NCBI RefSeq assembly: GCF_010111755.1 | Contig: NC_088953.1 | Coordinates: forward strand, 530,527-594,526 | DNA from: Nakaseomyces glabratus | Taxonomy: Eukaryota > Ascomycota > Saccharomycetes > Saccharomycetales > Saccharomycetaceae | Reading direction: 5' to 3' | DNA: 64,000 nt | Shown here: in pieces, positions 19,569 to 29,800 of the stretch | Numbering within the stretch: position 1 is the first letter of the stretch | Layout: each line of letters opens with the position of its first letter | The notes under the pieces: generated by a model | The model's input: the letters and a program-made list of their open reading frames with translations, nothing else | The model's database searches: none | What the model was told of the DNA's origin: nothing | Position numbers and translations under genes: made by a program

Positions 19569-20582
19569 TCAAGCTATCATATCATACAGGTACTTTGCTG
19601 CATGATAGATAAATATGTACTGGTCTTTCATCTGAACCATTTTCATGCGTTGAGATCGAAGTTGCAACACTATCTGCTCAATAAGGTCCCTTTTGTAATC
19701 AGCAAGTGGTTTCCTCAACTGTTGAATAGTGGGAAATTCTGAAACATTCTTGAAGTCGTGAGTATCATGTACTAAATGGTCTAAAGCGATAAAGGTACCT
19801 GACCTCCCAACACCCGCAGAACAGTGTACAATTATGGGGTTTCCACGAGGATTCAAGCCATGTGAATGCTCACATAGTTTCATTATAGGAACAATCTCCT
19901 CAGGCTTACTCATATCGCGCCACTGGTCAAAATAGAAGTGATGAACATTCTTCTCAGACCCACCCTGACTTACGATCTTCAACTTTGTGTATGTATACGT
20001 ATCATCAATGCGCTCACTGTCTATATACTCTATGCTTAGTTCATCGCGAAACTCGGATACGTCACCATCAAGACCACTTGGGTTCTGCAATTTGGGTGAA
20101 ACGAAGATGCCTTCTTTCGGAGAGGATGGCCAGTACTTGTAACATTTCTCGCGGTTGTATTCCACCAGCGGAGTCACCATTACTATCACGATATCTCCAT
20201 GGTTGCACTCGTTGTAGCACATCTGCCAAAATTGCTGCCATGTATTCTTAGTGGGCCCCTGAGTGGCAATATAGTAACCTGGATTCATGCTCTGCTCGGG
20301 CACGTCAACTTTAACATAGGACGCGTTGATATAGTCGTTATTTATTCGCGGATTGACAACTTTAAGCTTAACCCTATTCCGCTCATAAGGCATAATATTA
20401 ACATACCTGTTCCTGGCGTCATTCTTTTCCAGTATACTGACCCCAAGCGACCATCGCTTCTCAACTTCAACATCAGCAGTGACTATAGTCGCCTCACGTA
20501 ACCTCTCATCCTCCTGGTTCTGAATAAATTTGAACTTTCGTAGCAGTTCGACATCCGGTTGATCGATATACCACGGCCTCAT
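19569..20582 (-). CDS. PTP1: Protein tyrosine phosphatase 1
   Basis: 337 residues, matching S. cerevisiae Ptp1 (335). A classical single-domain cytosolic tyrosine phosphatase: NDYINASYV (82-90), the YYIATQGP segment (103-110) and the signature VHCSAGVGRSG (252-262) with nucleophile Cys254. The mobile WPD loop reads WRD (221-223), so the usual Pro is replaced; the S. cerevisiae protein shows a similar variant, so I do not take it as damage. The C-terminal Q-loop region (~300-312) is present. It is divergent from BRE4 across 469 bases, as YDL230W and YDL231C are. Confidence 0.95.
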   Translation of the reverse strand: MRPWYIDQPDVELLRKFKFIQNQEDERLREATIVTADVEVEKRWSLGVSILEKNDARNRYVNIMPYERNRVKLKVVNPRINNDYINASYVKVDVPEQSMNPGYYIATQGPTKNTWQQFWQMCYNECNHGDIVIVMVTPLVEYNREKCYKYWPSSPKEGIFVSPKLQNPSGLDGDVSEFRDELSIEYIDSERIDDTYTYTKLKIVSQGGSEKNVHHFYFDQWRDMSKPEEIVPIMKLCEHSHGLNPRGNPIIVHCSAGVGRSGTFIALDHLVHDTHDFKNVSEFPTIQQLRKPLADYKRDLIEQIVLQLRSQRMKMVQMKDQYIFIYHAAKYLYDMIA

Positions 20583-21051
20583 CTCTCCAAGTATGCTCCT
20601 GCTCCAGCACTGCGCTATTCTTTAATGATAATAACAGTTCAACAAATTAACCAACTCTAATTAGCCCATACCAATACCTGAGTGATTTACGGACCCGTCT
20701 TGAAGCTCTGCCTCGAGGCCTCTGAAGTCCTGTGCTCTGCTCGGTGAGGCCCGTCGTCTGAACAATGGGGAAGGGTCCAACTTAAAATTTCAGCTGAGAA
20801 CGCATTGTGAAAAAATTAAAATTCATTATATCAATATATATCAATAGTCATCGCATCGCAACACAGGCCATCTGGACTGCTAGGGACTCAGTATTTTAGC
20901 TGGACTATTTAGCTTTTGGTTCTTTTGACGTTGTTAGCTAAACACCATAATTTATTGCTATTAAAGAGACTGTATAGACATTGATTTGCATATTTAAAGA
21001 AGGAGTCATACCCTGGAAACTTACAAACTCTCTATAATTCTCCGGTAAACT
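20583..21051. other. PTP1-BRE4 divergent promoter region
   Basis: 469 bases shared by two divergent genes. An A/T-rich segment with TATATATC repeats lies at 20824-20850. No site named with confidence. Confidence 0.4.
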
Positions 21052-24000
21052 ATGTCTGGATTTCAAAGACAGAAGGAGAAATCCAGTTTCCTACACCTAA
21101 ATGACTTGTCTCAAGCGAGTCCTTTTTACCAGAGCTCTACGGTCAATTTGAAGGAGCAAGCCAACAAGTACACATCACCTCTCGGTCCGAGATCACTGGC
21201 TTCTTCACCACAAAGGTCACTGAGCTCTTTCTCTCAAGTGCGACTCGATAACTTGGTCAAGGAGAAACAATGGGACGAGATCGAAGATTTCTTGCTTGAA
21301 GAGCTGCGAGATGGCTACTTTGATGCAATGTTTGCAAAACCGGAACCCGATTTTAGAAGTGACCCAACAAATGAAGATAATCGTATTACAGAAAATAACA
21401 CAAATGTACCGAAACGGTTGACATCGCAAATTCACACCACTGTCAAGAACGATATACATGTATTGTCCACTAGATTTCTAGAAGATGCAAGCCATAATGT
21501 GATATCAATACTAAAATTCAGCATCACATTCTTTGTTGCCTTCATAATTTGCGCTATACATCCTTCTGGGAGTTGGTTAGGTCATAGGTATAGGTATTTC
21601 TTACCCATTGCTGCTGTGATACACCATCCAGTGAGAAATGTAGGAATACAGTTAGAAATCTCAATATTATCCATCAGTGGTGCTGCATTTGGACTTGGTT
21701 GGGCCTCACTAGCCTGGTATGTATCCACTGCTACACATCCAGTAGCTTCACATCAGGGTGCTATTTTATTCCAAAGTTTATTTATGGCATTGCTCTTTTC
21801 AACGTTTGTGCGTGAGCTGTACAGAAGATTAAACTACTTCTTTAACTCCTTCTCAGTCGCAATTATTTTCACGCATACTGTACAATTGGTTAACAATAAA
21901 CATGACTTACACTGGAAACTTTATTGGGATTTTGGTCTTTCTTATCTTTTTGGCATATTATTATCATGCTTTATTTGCGCTGTCGTCTTCCCACAAACGG
22001 GAAACAGCAGCTTAGTGAGAGAATATAGAAAGTCATTATTCGCATGTAGAGATTTCTTAGTTTCTTTGATCGATAAAGAAAATGTGGCTAATGTTGATAG
22101 GAAGGATAAACACCAAAAGAACATGATTCAACAATTGAATGTCGGTCTAGCCCAAGAATATAGAGAGATATCAGCACAGATATCATTTTCCAAGTATGAT
22201 AGAATCAAACTGAAAACTTTGAGAAACTCTTTAACTGCTTTAGTAAGTCCCCTCAGAGTGATTCCGGTAAATAGTGAATTATTGGATGAAGCCTATTTGA
22301 CAAAATTGTATGACGCCTTAGAAAAATCAGCTCTTTCTAAAGGTCAATCCTTGGCCAACTCGCAAGCCAACACAGGCGCATCTACTCCCTTAGGAAAACA
22401 TTTTGCATCTGGGTCTATGACTAAATTGAGTAACCGGATCCTGAAGGGAGATTTCAGCCAGAAGGATATTTATCTATCAATTTTGAGGTCATCTTTCTCC
22501 AAAGACATATTCTCATTACTTATTGAAATGATAACAGTGTTAGAGAGTTTAGCTAATATTTTAGATATGGTTAACCGAAACAAAAATGAAAACATAGAGA
22601 AGACGTTGACCGAACTGAACGCCAGGTTAAAACACAGAATATACAAACTCGATATGTGTTATCGTAATTTTACGTCATCAAGTTATTTTGGGCCAGATAT
22701 TTTGAAGGATACGGCATGTGTGGATTGCTTCTTATTTTTGAGATATATCAGAAATTCCGCAAAAGGTCTAGTAACAGTCATTGATGATTGCGAAAAACTC
22801 CTTGAAGACGTTCATTGGAGATTGCTATTACCTAATTATCCTTTAGACAGAGCTCTCACGAGACTTTCCAAACAGTGTGAACTAGATGAAGGTGCTGGAA
22901 ATGTTTTACATTATTTTGAAACTAAAAAGGATGTTGATGAGATATTCGAACGACTGTACAATGCATACACATCGCGCCATAAGTATAACAAAGACGAGAA
23001 GAATGAAAAATTAGGCGCAACTATTCGAGCAATGGACCATACTGACTTTAACTTTCATTCAACTAAGAATAAATGGCGTTATAATTTATGGAGATTTACA
23101 ACTATTTTATCTGGCACTGAAATGAAGTGGTCTATTAAAGTCGTCTTCATTATGGTTTTTCTTTGCATTCCCGCGTGGCTTCCCGAATCTTATCATTGGT
23201 ATCAAGAGTTTCAATGCTGGTGGTGTCCGATGATATTTTATCTGCTGGTACACAGAAGATATTCTGGCTCGTGGAGCTCTCCAGTGAGAAGAGTAGGATA
23301 TGCCCTTCTGGGTATATTTTGGGGATGGGCAGCAAACCAAGCCAGGCACTTTAGTAGTCCGTATGTTATTTGTACTTTTGCGGCAATACTAGTTGTACCA
23401 ATTTCTTTGAACTTTTTGGTTTACAAAAATACTAAATCAAGTATGACTTCTTTACTTTGCTTTGCAGTAATATGCCTAGAACCCTACAGTAAAGGTGATG
23501 ACAATCACAATACCTCGAAGATCTGGAAGAATACTTGGATTACTGGCTTAGCATTGCTAATCGGTATCTCTTTGTCGATTCCTATTAACTGGGTGGTCTG
23601 GTCATTCAAAGCTAGGGTCGAACTAAGAATTTCAATGTCTTCACTCTTAGCCCATTTAAGCCAATCGTATCAGACAGTTTCTGATAGATATTTATACAGA
23701 GATGCAAATGATGAACCTACTGATTTGGCTTTGGCGTTAGCACATATAAGAGAAGTCAGATTGACTCAAAGTATAACCGCAATCAGAGAATTATTGGACA
23801 AAGCTTCGGTGGAACCAAAGTTTATCTCCAACTTTTCTACAGTGAAATATAATTCTCTAATTAATTCTTGTTCATTTCTTTTGGAGAAAATCATTGAGGC
23901 AAGAATATCGGGTACATACTTTGAAATTTGGGAACAAGATAATGATAAGGAAGTCAGCAGAGCACTTATGTCTTTAAGAAGGGATAGTGTTGCTTCTGTA

Positions 24001-24390
24001 GTTTTTGTCTTTTACATCCTTTCTAACTGTTTCAGATCAAAGAACAAAATCCCACGTTATTTACCAAATCCAATACTATCTAGGAAGAAACTATATGACA
24101 TGATTGCTAAATTTGAAGCAATCGGCAAAATGAAGGCCACAGGAGAAAACAAATTTAACCAAGCTAAGGGTATCAATTATAATGACGACACGTTGGAGAA
24201 AATGATGTTCAAAAAACATCTTCAGGTAGATAGTTCTGCAAACTCTTCAAACCAATACATTGATTATGAACAATATCATTGGACTGAAGTGCATGGAATA
24301 GCTTTTGCTAGAGCATACACTGATGTCGCTGAAGCCGTACATGACGTAGTCAAGCGTTGTAAAGACATTTTGGGCGAAGAATTTTATTAA
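21052..24390 (+). CDS. BRE4: Bre4-like multispanning membrane protein (FUSC/ArAE type)
   Basis: 1112 residues, near S. cerevisiae Bre4 (1125). Two groups of hydrophobic helices, ~150-320 and ~695-865, are separated by a long soluble middle, the duplicated layout of fusaric-acid-resistance/aromatic-acid exporter proteins. S. cerevisiae mutants are sensitive to brefeldin A and have fragmented vacuoles; the transported substrate is not known. The N-terminal 120 residues are Ser-rich and likely cytosolic; the C-terminus ends with a conserved-looking HGIAFARAYTDVAEAV segment. Intact, single exon. Its order between PTP1 and OST4 matches YDL230W-YDL231C-YDL232W. Confidence 0.9.
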   Translation: MSGFQRQKEKSSFLHLNDLSQASPFYQSSTVNLKEQANKYTSPLGPRSLASSPQRSLSSFSQVRLDNLVKEKQWDEIEDFLLEELRDGYFDAMFAKPEPDFRSDPTNEDNRITENNTNVPKRLTSQIHTTVKNDIHVLSTRFLEDASHNVISILKFSITFFVAFIICAIHPSGSWLGHRYRYFLPIAAVIHHPVRNVGIQLEISILSISGAAFGLGWASLAWYVSTATHPVASHQGAILFQSLFMALLFSTFVRELYRRLNYFFNSFSVAIIFTHTVQLVNNKHDLHWKLYWDFGLSYLFGILLSCFICAVVFPQTGNSSLVREYRKSLFACRDFLVSLIDKENVANVDRKDKHQKNMIQQLNVGLAQEYREISAQISFSKYDRIKLKTLRNSLTALVSPLRVIPVNSELLDEAYLTKLYDALEKSALSKGQSLANSQANTGASTPLGKHFASGSMTKLSNRILKGDFSQKDIYLSILRSSFSKDIFSLLIEMITVLESLANILDMVNRNKNENIEKTLTELNARLKHRIYKLDMCYRNFTSSSYFGPDILKDTACVDCFLFLRYIRNSAKGLVTVIDDCEKLLEDVHWRLLLPNYPLDRALTRLSKQCELDEGAGNVLHYFETKKDVDEIFERLYNAYTSRHKYNKDEKNEKLGATIRAMDHTDFNFHSTKNKWRYNLWRFTTILSGTEMKWSIKVVFIMVFLCIPAWLPESYHWYQEFQCWWCPMIFYLLVHRRYSGSWSSPVRRVGYALLGIFWGWAANQARHFSSPYVICTFAAILVVPISLNFLVYKNTKSSMTSLLCFAVICLEPYSKGDDNHNTSKIWKNTWITGLALLIGISLSIPINWVVWSFKARVELRISMSSLLAHLSQSYQTVSDRYLYRDANDEPTDLALALAHIREVRLTQSITAIRELLDKASVEPKFISNFSTVKYNSLINSCSFLLEKIIEARISGTYFEIWEQDNDKEVSRALMSLRRDSVASVVFVFYILSNCFRSKNKIPRYLPNPILSRKKLYDMIAKFEAIGKMKATGENKFNQAKGINYNDDTLEKMMFKKHLQVDSSANSSNQYIDYEQYHWTEVHGIAFARAYTDVAEAVHDVVKRCKDILGEEFY

Positions 24391-24890
24391 ACATGTTGTT
24401 GATGTTATGAAGAGAGCATATTCTAACTATGATAAATGCTATTCTTATTACATTACACTAGTTATCCTCCTGGGCATCCGTCACGGCTGATTGTCGGTAT
24501 ATAGCATAAAATTTAACGAAATAATATAAACAATAGTAATGATTTAAAGTACATATAGTAGTATATTGTATCAGATTTGTAACAAAGTTGGAATAATATG
24601 ATATGGCATACACAATAATAGCGATAGAAAAGATAAAAATGAACAATCTGCATTGCCAACGATATTATTTCGGGCAGCTCTCAATATTACCTGTTTAGCA
24701 TTTTATTCTCAACATACCAGATGAATTCAAATAAACTGATAAGTAAAACCTTAAGAAACCTCCAAAACACAAAAATAATTATTCAGACTTTGATACACTG
24801 AGTATCAATACTGGCCTTCAAAAGATTCCGAAATCAAAATATGCAAGATGCTGTGTTTTATCCATACATGAAATAATTGCTATAATCCGC
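24391..24890. other. BRE4-OST4 convergent spacer
   Basis: 500 bases between two 3' ends. AT-rich with poly-A/T; nothing else seen. Confidence 0.45.
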
Positions 24891-25004
24891 TTAGTCTCTT
24901 TTTACAGCCATAGTTGATGCAACTGCGTGGTAAACAACGACCAGAACTACCATCGCTAGACCAAAACCTATAACCAAAGTTTGCAATTGACCTTCGTTAA
25001 TCAT
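24891..25004 (-). CDS. OST4: Oligosaccharyltransferase small subunit Ost4
   Basis: A 37-codon gene on the minus strand, ATG at 25004, stop TAA at 24891-24893, too short for routine ORF lists. It encodes one membrane helix: a short polar start (MINEGQLQ), a hydrophobic core of ~15 residues (LVIGFG to LVVVYHAV) and a short tail with STMAVK. S. cerevisiae Ost4 is 36 residues with the same plan, including the YHAV-STM stretch. Ost4 sits in the ER membrane and holds Stt3 to Ost3/Ost6 in the N-glycosylation complex. It lies between BRE4 and MFG1, as YDL232W does. Confidence comes from residue-level resemblance plus synteny. Confidence 0.95.
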   Translation of the reverse strand: MINEGQLQTLVIGFGLAMVVLVVVYHAVASTMAVKRD

Positions 25005-25730
25005 TGTTGCTTTATAGTTTCAGAATTTTCTTTACAGTGACTCCAAACAAACTCCTAAGGTGTGGCGGATCGAATTGACTCCAAACTACTTCACTTATTA
25101 TGCTTAACCATCCAAGATTAATGTAGGTCCCCTCGATGACTATTCCATGATAGTATCTTTCCTTGCTGTCACTAACGTTTTGCTGCATCCCAATGATCTT
25201 CTTGAAAGTAAGATTAAAACTCAAGATATACGAATACATCATATGACTAATACTCAGATCATGACATTATTGACGAACGTCATAAAATGAATAGCATGGA
25301 TACATTATATCCGCTCAACAGATTGAACTTATTTGCTTATTATCAAATAAATACAAACTATTCTATTTATATTATTTTATAGAATATTTTATTGGAAAAA
25401 AGCTGAGAACTGTTTAAAAAAAAGTCTTCAAATTTAAAATAGGAATAAATAATAATGTACTGCAAGTAAAGTTTAATCAACTAAAAGCAAATTCATCAGT
25501 AAATTTTAACATGCCCGATTTACGTAATGGTTACATTTCCTGCTGCTCTATAAGATGGTTGCAATCCAGAAAAAAACATGATGGATGAGTAAATGAATAA
25601 TTTGATAAATTGATAATTGAATAAATGAAAAAGTGAAAAAATGAACAAAAGCAATCGAATGAATGGATAATTGAGGAAAAGAATAAATCTATAATCTGCT
25701 ATGCATGTATTTTTCTTGACGTGTGATATA
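25005..25730. other. OST4 upstream / MFG1 downstream spacer
   Basis: 726 bases with AT-rich runs and a stretch (25570-25690) of loosely repeated GAATGAATAA/TTGATAAAT words. No gene seen. Confidence 0.4.
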
Positions 25731-26837
25731 TTATTTTGTTTTTCTTCTTTTGGTTCCAGGTTCTTGTTTACAGTATTCACTAGAAGTTTGTGGAGCTGAC
25801 TCAGGGCTTGGAGTAGAACTATCGACATATATCGTGTCATGATCTTCATTAGTATTCCTGGCTCTTTTTCTATCTGGCGTTTTTAATCCACTCATCTCTT
25901 TGAAGGTACACTTGTCCTCTTCTTTCTGACGTTCCTTAAACTCTTTTGCTGTTTTCATAAAAGCTTCAATTGGGCTTACAATATTATGGAGCCTCTGATA
26001 TTCTTGAATATTCTTCATTGCAGAGACTACATTACCTATTTGCATCACTCTAATAATGTCATCATGTGTACCATATATGGAAACATTTCGGAATACCTCG
26101 AAGTTTGATCTAAACTTTGTGATTGCCTCAAACTTTTCCGCGTTATTTTGGCTACTATAATCATTCATCATATTGGCACCAATGCTGTTAAAGTTTGCAT
26201 TACTATTATCATCTCTACTCAATGATCTAAAAGTATTTATCATACTAGGATTCTTATAAAGAACCTCCTCTATAGCTTGCCAACCAACGTTGGGAATAAA
26301 TGCTTGCGGTTTTATATCAGCCCATTCAATCTTGAAGTATTTGTTCATGAATAATCTCATGTTAGCAATTACTGTAATGCTACTGGAATCAGAATATGTA
26401 CTTTCGATTGATACAATCATTTCTGTGTAAACGTAAAAGTCTCGTAAAAGTCTACTTTCTATATTCTTTACCGTAATTTGAATTCTAATAACGTTATTAG
26501 TAGCCAACGTCTTTCCTATCATAGGCAATAACGATGGCTCAAAATAAACACTTCCATCATCTGGTCCACCAACTTTAGAGTATTTAATCTTAGCATTGGG
26601 TATAAATGTGATCGATGAAAAATGAAACCAATGTTGTGGATGATCCATTTGTCCAGCGGTCTCATTGAACATGTCTGTTATTCTGTAGAGCTTTAGCGCT
26701 GCCATATTTGATACATATCTATCAAATAAATGAAAGCTTTTATTTTTATGCTCGGTATCAGAGAAACTATCAGTATATGTTTCATCACTGTTGTTATGTT
26801 GGTCTTGGCTAGTTTCCTTTGCGCTTTGATTATACAT
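25731..26837 (-). CDS. MFG1: Mfg1-like regulator of filamentous growth (LIM-binding-domain-like)
   Basis: 368 residues (S. cerevisiae YDL233W/Mfg1 is 458). Mfg1 works with Flo8 and Mss11 to switch on FLO11 and invasive growth. Residues ~35-215 form a mixed alpha/beta region beginning LFDRYVSNMAALKLYRI, fitting the LIM-domain-binding-like fold assigned to this family; ~235-310 are helical; the tail is charged with RKRARN (~323) and TKRRKTK at the very end, both likely nuclear signals. Assignment relies on family resemblance and on position between OST4 and GYP7. The upstream region is unusually long (4.9 kb), a trait shared by heavily regulated morphogenesis genes. It is worth noting that an adhesin lies on the same arm. 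Confidence 0.85.
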   Translation of the reverse strand: MYNQSAKETSQDQHNNSDETYTDSFSDTEHKNKSFHLFDRYVSNMAALKLYRITDMFNETAGQMDHPQHWFHFSSITFIPNAKIKYSKVGGPDDGSVYFEPSLLPMIGKTLATNNVIRIQITVKNIESRLLRDFYVYTEMIVSIESTYSDSSSITVIANMRLFMNKYFKIEWADIKPQAFIPNVGWQAIEEVLYKNPSMINTFRSLSRDDNSNANFNSIGANMMNDYSSQNNAEKFEAITKFRSNFEVFRNVSIYGTHDDIIRVMQIGNVVSAMKNIQEYQRLHNIVSPIEAFMKTAKEFKERQKEEDKCTFKEMSGLKTPDRKRARNTNEDHDTIYVDSSTPSPESAPQTSSEYCKQEPGTKRRKTK

Positions 26838-29800
26838 CTACTTCAAAGCTCTAATTTCAATATAAGAGAAATAATACCCGTCATAGAAGTATAATATAAG
26901 CTTGTTAGTAAAGTGTTTGTTGCTATTCAAACTGATTAAACAAAATATCCAATTTGAGATAGCTTGAGTATTTTTGTAGCAAATTAATTTTTCTCTTTGG
27001 TAATAGAGGAATATAGTACAATGCCTTTGCAGATGTGTAAAACCTAATATAATACAGAGGGCAAAAAATTAAAATGAGTTGATAAGTGCTGAAGTATACA
27101 GCTTTTCTTTCTCTTCGCAAATATGTAGCAGTAATGAAGCAGATTTTTATTTTAGCCAGCAGCTGGAAATACAATTGATGATATGTGGATCAGAATTATA
27201 TCAACCACAATAGCAACAGATTTTGAACGGATGAAAAAATGAAGTGTAGTTTCTGACTTCTTTATTTGCAGTAATTTCACAAAAGAAGACTATGTATTGC
27301 TAAGATATTTTTGCAATTGATGATTTCTGATATTGGAAGAGATACTGAACCAATAGGTCTGCTATTACTTCAATTTCTTCGCTGTCGTTTTTTATTTTTT
27401 TATTGACTATAGGCAAATATACAAATATAACGTAAAAAGTAGGTATCCAGAATAATATATATCTCTGAAAATGGTAGTCAACTGATCAATCAATTATTCC
27501 TACAGTATTATATATTATATTTATATGAACTGAATAAATGCTGCAAAAAACAGGATCGAGAGAATTTTATTTAAACCTTCATCTTAAATTGACTACGGTA
27601 TCCTTATAACCGAAGGCTCTTTCCTTGGTCGCTGTTTGGTATTCCAAAAGTTGAACTGTGGGCTTATGTAGGTGAGCAATTCTTTATGTACCACATTATG
27701 TCTGTCACTGTACCTAGTGGCATATTAGTGCAAAGCTTTGAGCAAAGACTACATACACATGGATGAAATGTGTCTCTCTGTGTATATCTGTATGTCTGTG
27801 TGTCTGTCCTTAAGAAGGAGGGGTTAGAAGAATCACAACTGCAAATACACATGCACCGAAGGTCAACTACCTCTTTACGCTATTACTCCTTTCCCATCTG
27901 CAACATCACCTTGGTAATGCTGATCCGATGCTTTTCTTCTATGGAAGGGGCAAGAGAACGCAAATAGAGTCAAAGAACCTAATCAGCACTGTACAGACAT
28001 TATACCTACTTACAGTGTAGCTAAGAAGGATAAAAAAATTTTCGTTCCTTTTCTTATTCTGATCCTTTTTTAAGAGCCATATGGGGAAGGTGGGAGGGGA
28101 TCACAGCGCAGAAATGAAAAATTTATCGCCCATAATAAAAATATTTACATAAGACAGATTTTGGCAGTCGAACACATACAGTAAGTACAGGTTCCTTGAG
28201 CCAATTCCCCCAACGAAGAGTAGATTGTACACAGCATCAGCTTATGTAAAATGATTCAGATAAGGAAAAAAAAATGTAATATTCAGTTCTGGTTCTGTGT
28301 AAAATACACATAATCACGATCCTGATCTAAAAAAAAATTGTAAAGAACAATAAAAATCGCAAGTCATTAGAAATAATATCGATCATGATCCAGCCTAGGG
28401 GTCTGCCATGGATTGAAAGTATAGAATATTTTCCCAATTAATACTAAAATAAATAAAAACAGAAACTAGAGTGGGCGAAAAAAAAAAACGATTTTACAAA
28501 TTGTGTCTTGCGACTTACACCCATATGTGGCACTATCAACTTTGCACACTCACACAGCAGTATATTTTTTGCTAGTGTCAGTATTCACCACTAAAATGTA
28601 TGCAATTTGCCAGCTCAACTGGAAATATTCCTTATTATCCGAAAACTGTTAGCAATTGCCATATTCGCTAACACTCACAAGTGATGGTAAATGGAAAGTA
28701 ACATCAGTTCTGTGTAAGAAATCAGTAATAGCTCCTATGTTCTGCGATAGAGTCTGTGGATCAACTTTTTTCCTAAACAAATCAATTTCTTCGTTATCCG
28801 AGGGGAAACCAGCATGCGAACCCGCGCAGAGAACTGTTTTCTTTACTCCATCCACACTATAGGGTATGACAGTGGAGCTCACCTGCGTGGTTACTGTGTG
28901 GAAGGGGGGAGGAAGGAGGAAAGCGTCTATCTTTTGCTCTACGTGATCCCTCTGTTCAACAGAAGAAGAATATATGTTTTTGCCCCCCCCCCCCTCTTTC
29001 CCTGTGATTGGCACTCAGAGTAGCCGCACAAGCCCGAATTATCGTGTGTTCGTTTCCCTCCGTCCCTTTCCGAGACATTTTAAAATTAGGTAAACTTTGC
29101 AATCTGCACGGCCGTTTCTCTAGATCGAAAGCGAATGAGCTTCTTCGATGCCAGCTTCTTCGTAGATTATTTTTCTTTTTCGTTGATCACACACAAACCC
29201 CTGAACAACCGCGAAAATCTCGGCTTCCATGAAGAGAGCAAAATTAGCTTCTATTTTCTGTTGGTGAACAAAAATCAGCACAAATAGCACAGACACACCC
29301 GCACGAGCGACTTGTATTCACCCACAACCCGAGCAGGTTACTTCGGCAAACATAGAAGCCAAAATATATTAACATCTGGGATGCAGAAGAGCGGCGCTAA
29401 GATATCGCGTAGGGTAGCGAAGAGAGGGGAAGAGACGAAAAAAGAATCTAAAAAAAGAAGATTTTTACATTTAGACGAATACTTTCGATAATTACGATAG
29501 AGAAACAGTGTAATACTACGGGCAAGGGAATAATTACTATAGCTTCGATGCTACCTGGTAGGGTCTGTAATAGTGGAGGGGAGCAGACCGTCAATGCTTG
29601 GCTCTTGTGGGACCAGTGATTAAGTGGATTGGAGTGCTGTAGTTGGAGCCGAAGTTGTACTTGCAAGAACTATCACAAATGCTTGCAAAAGAACTCCGAT
29701 ATAGTGTTATGTGTCTGTAACGGCACAATAATAGTTAATACACTTATGAGCCGATACTCTGTGTGTAGTGCCATCTATGTAGTTATATTCTCCACAAGCT

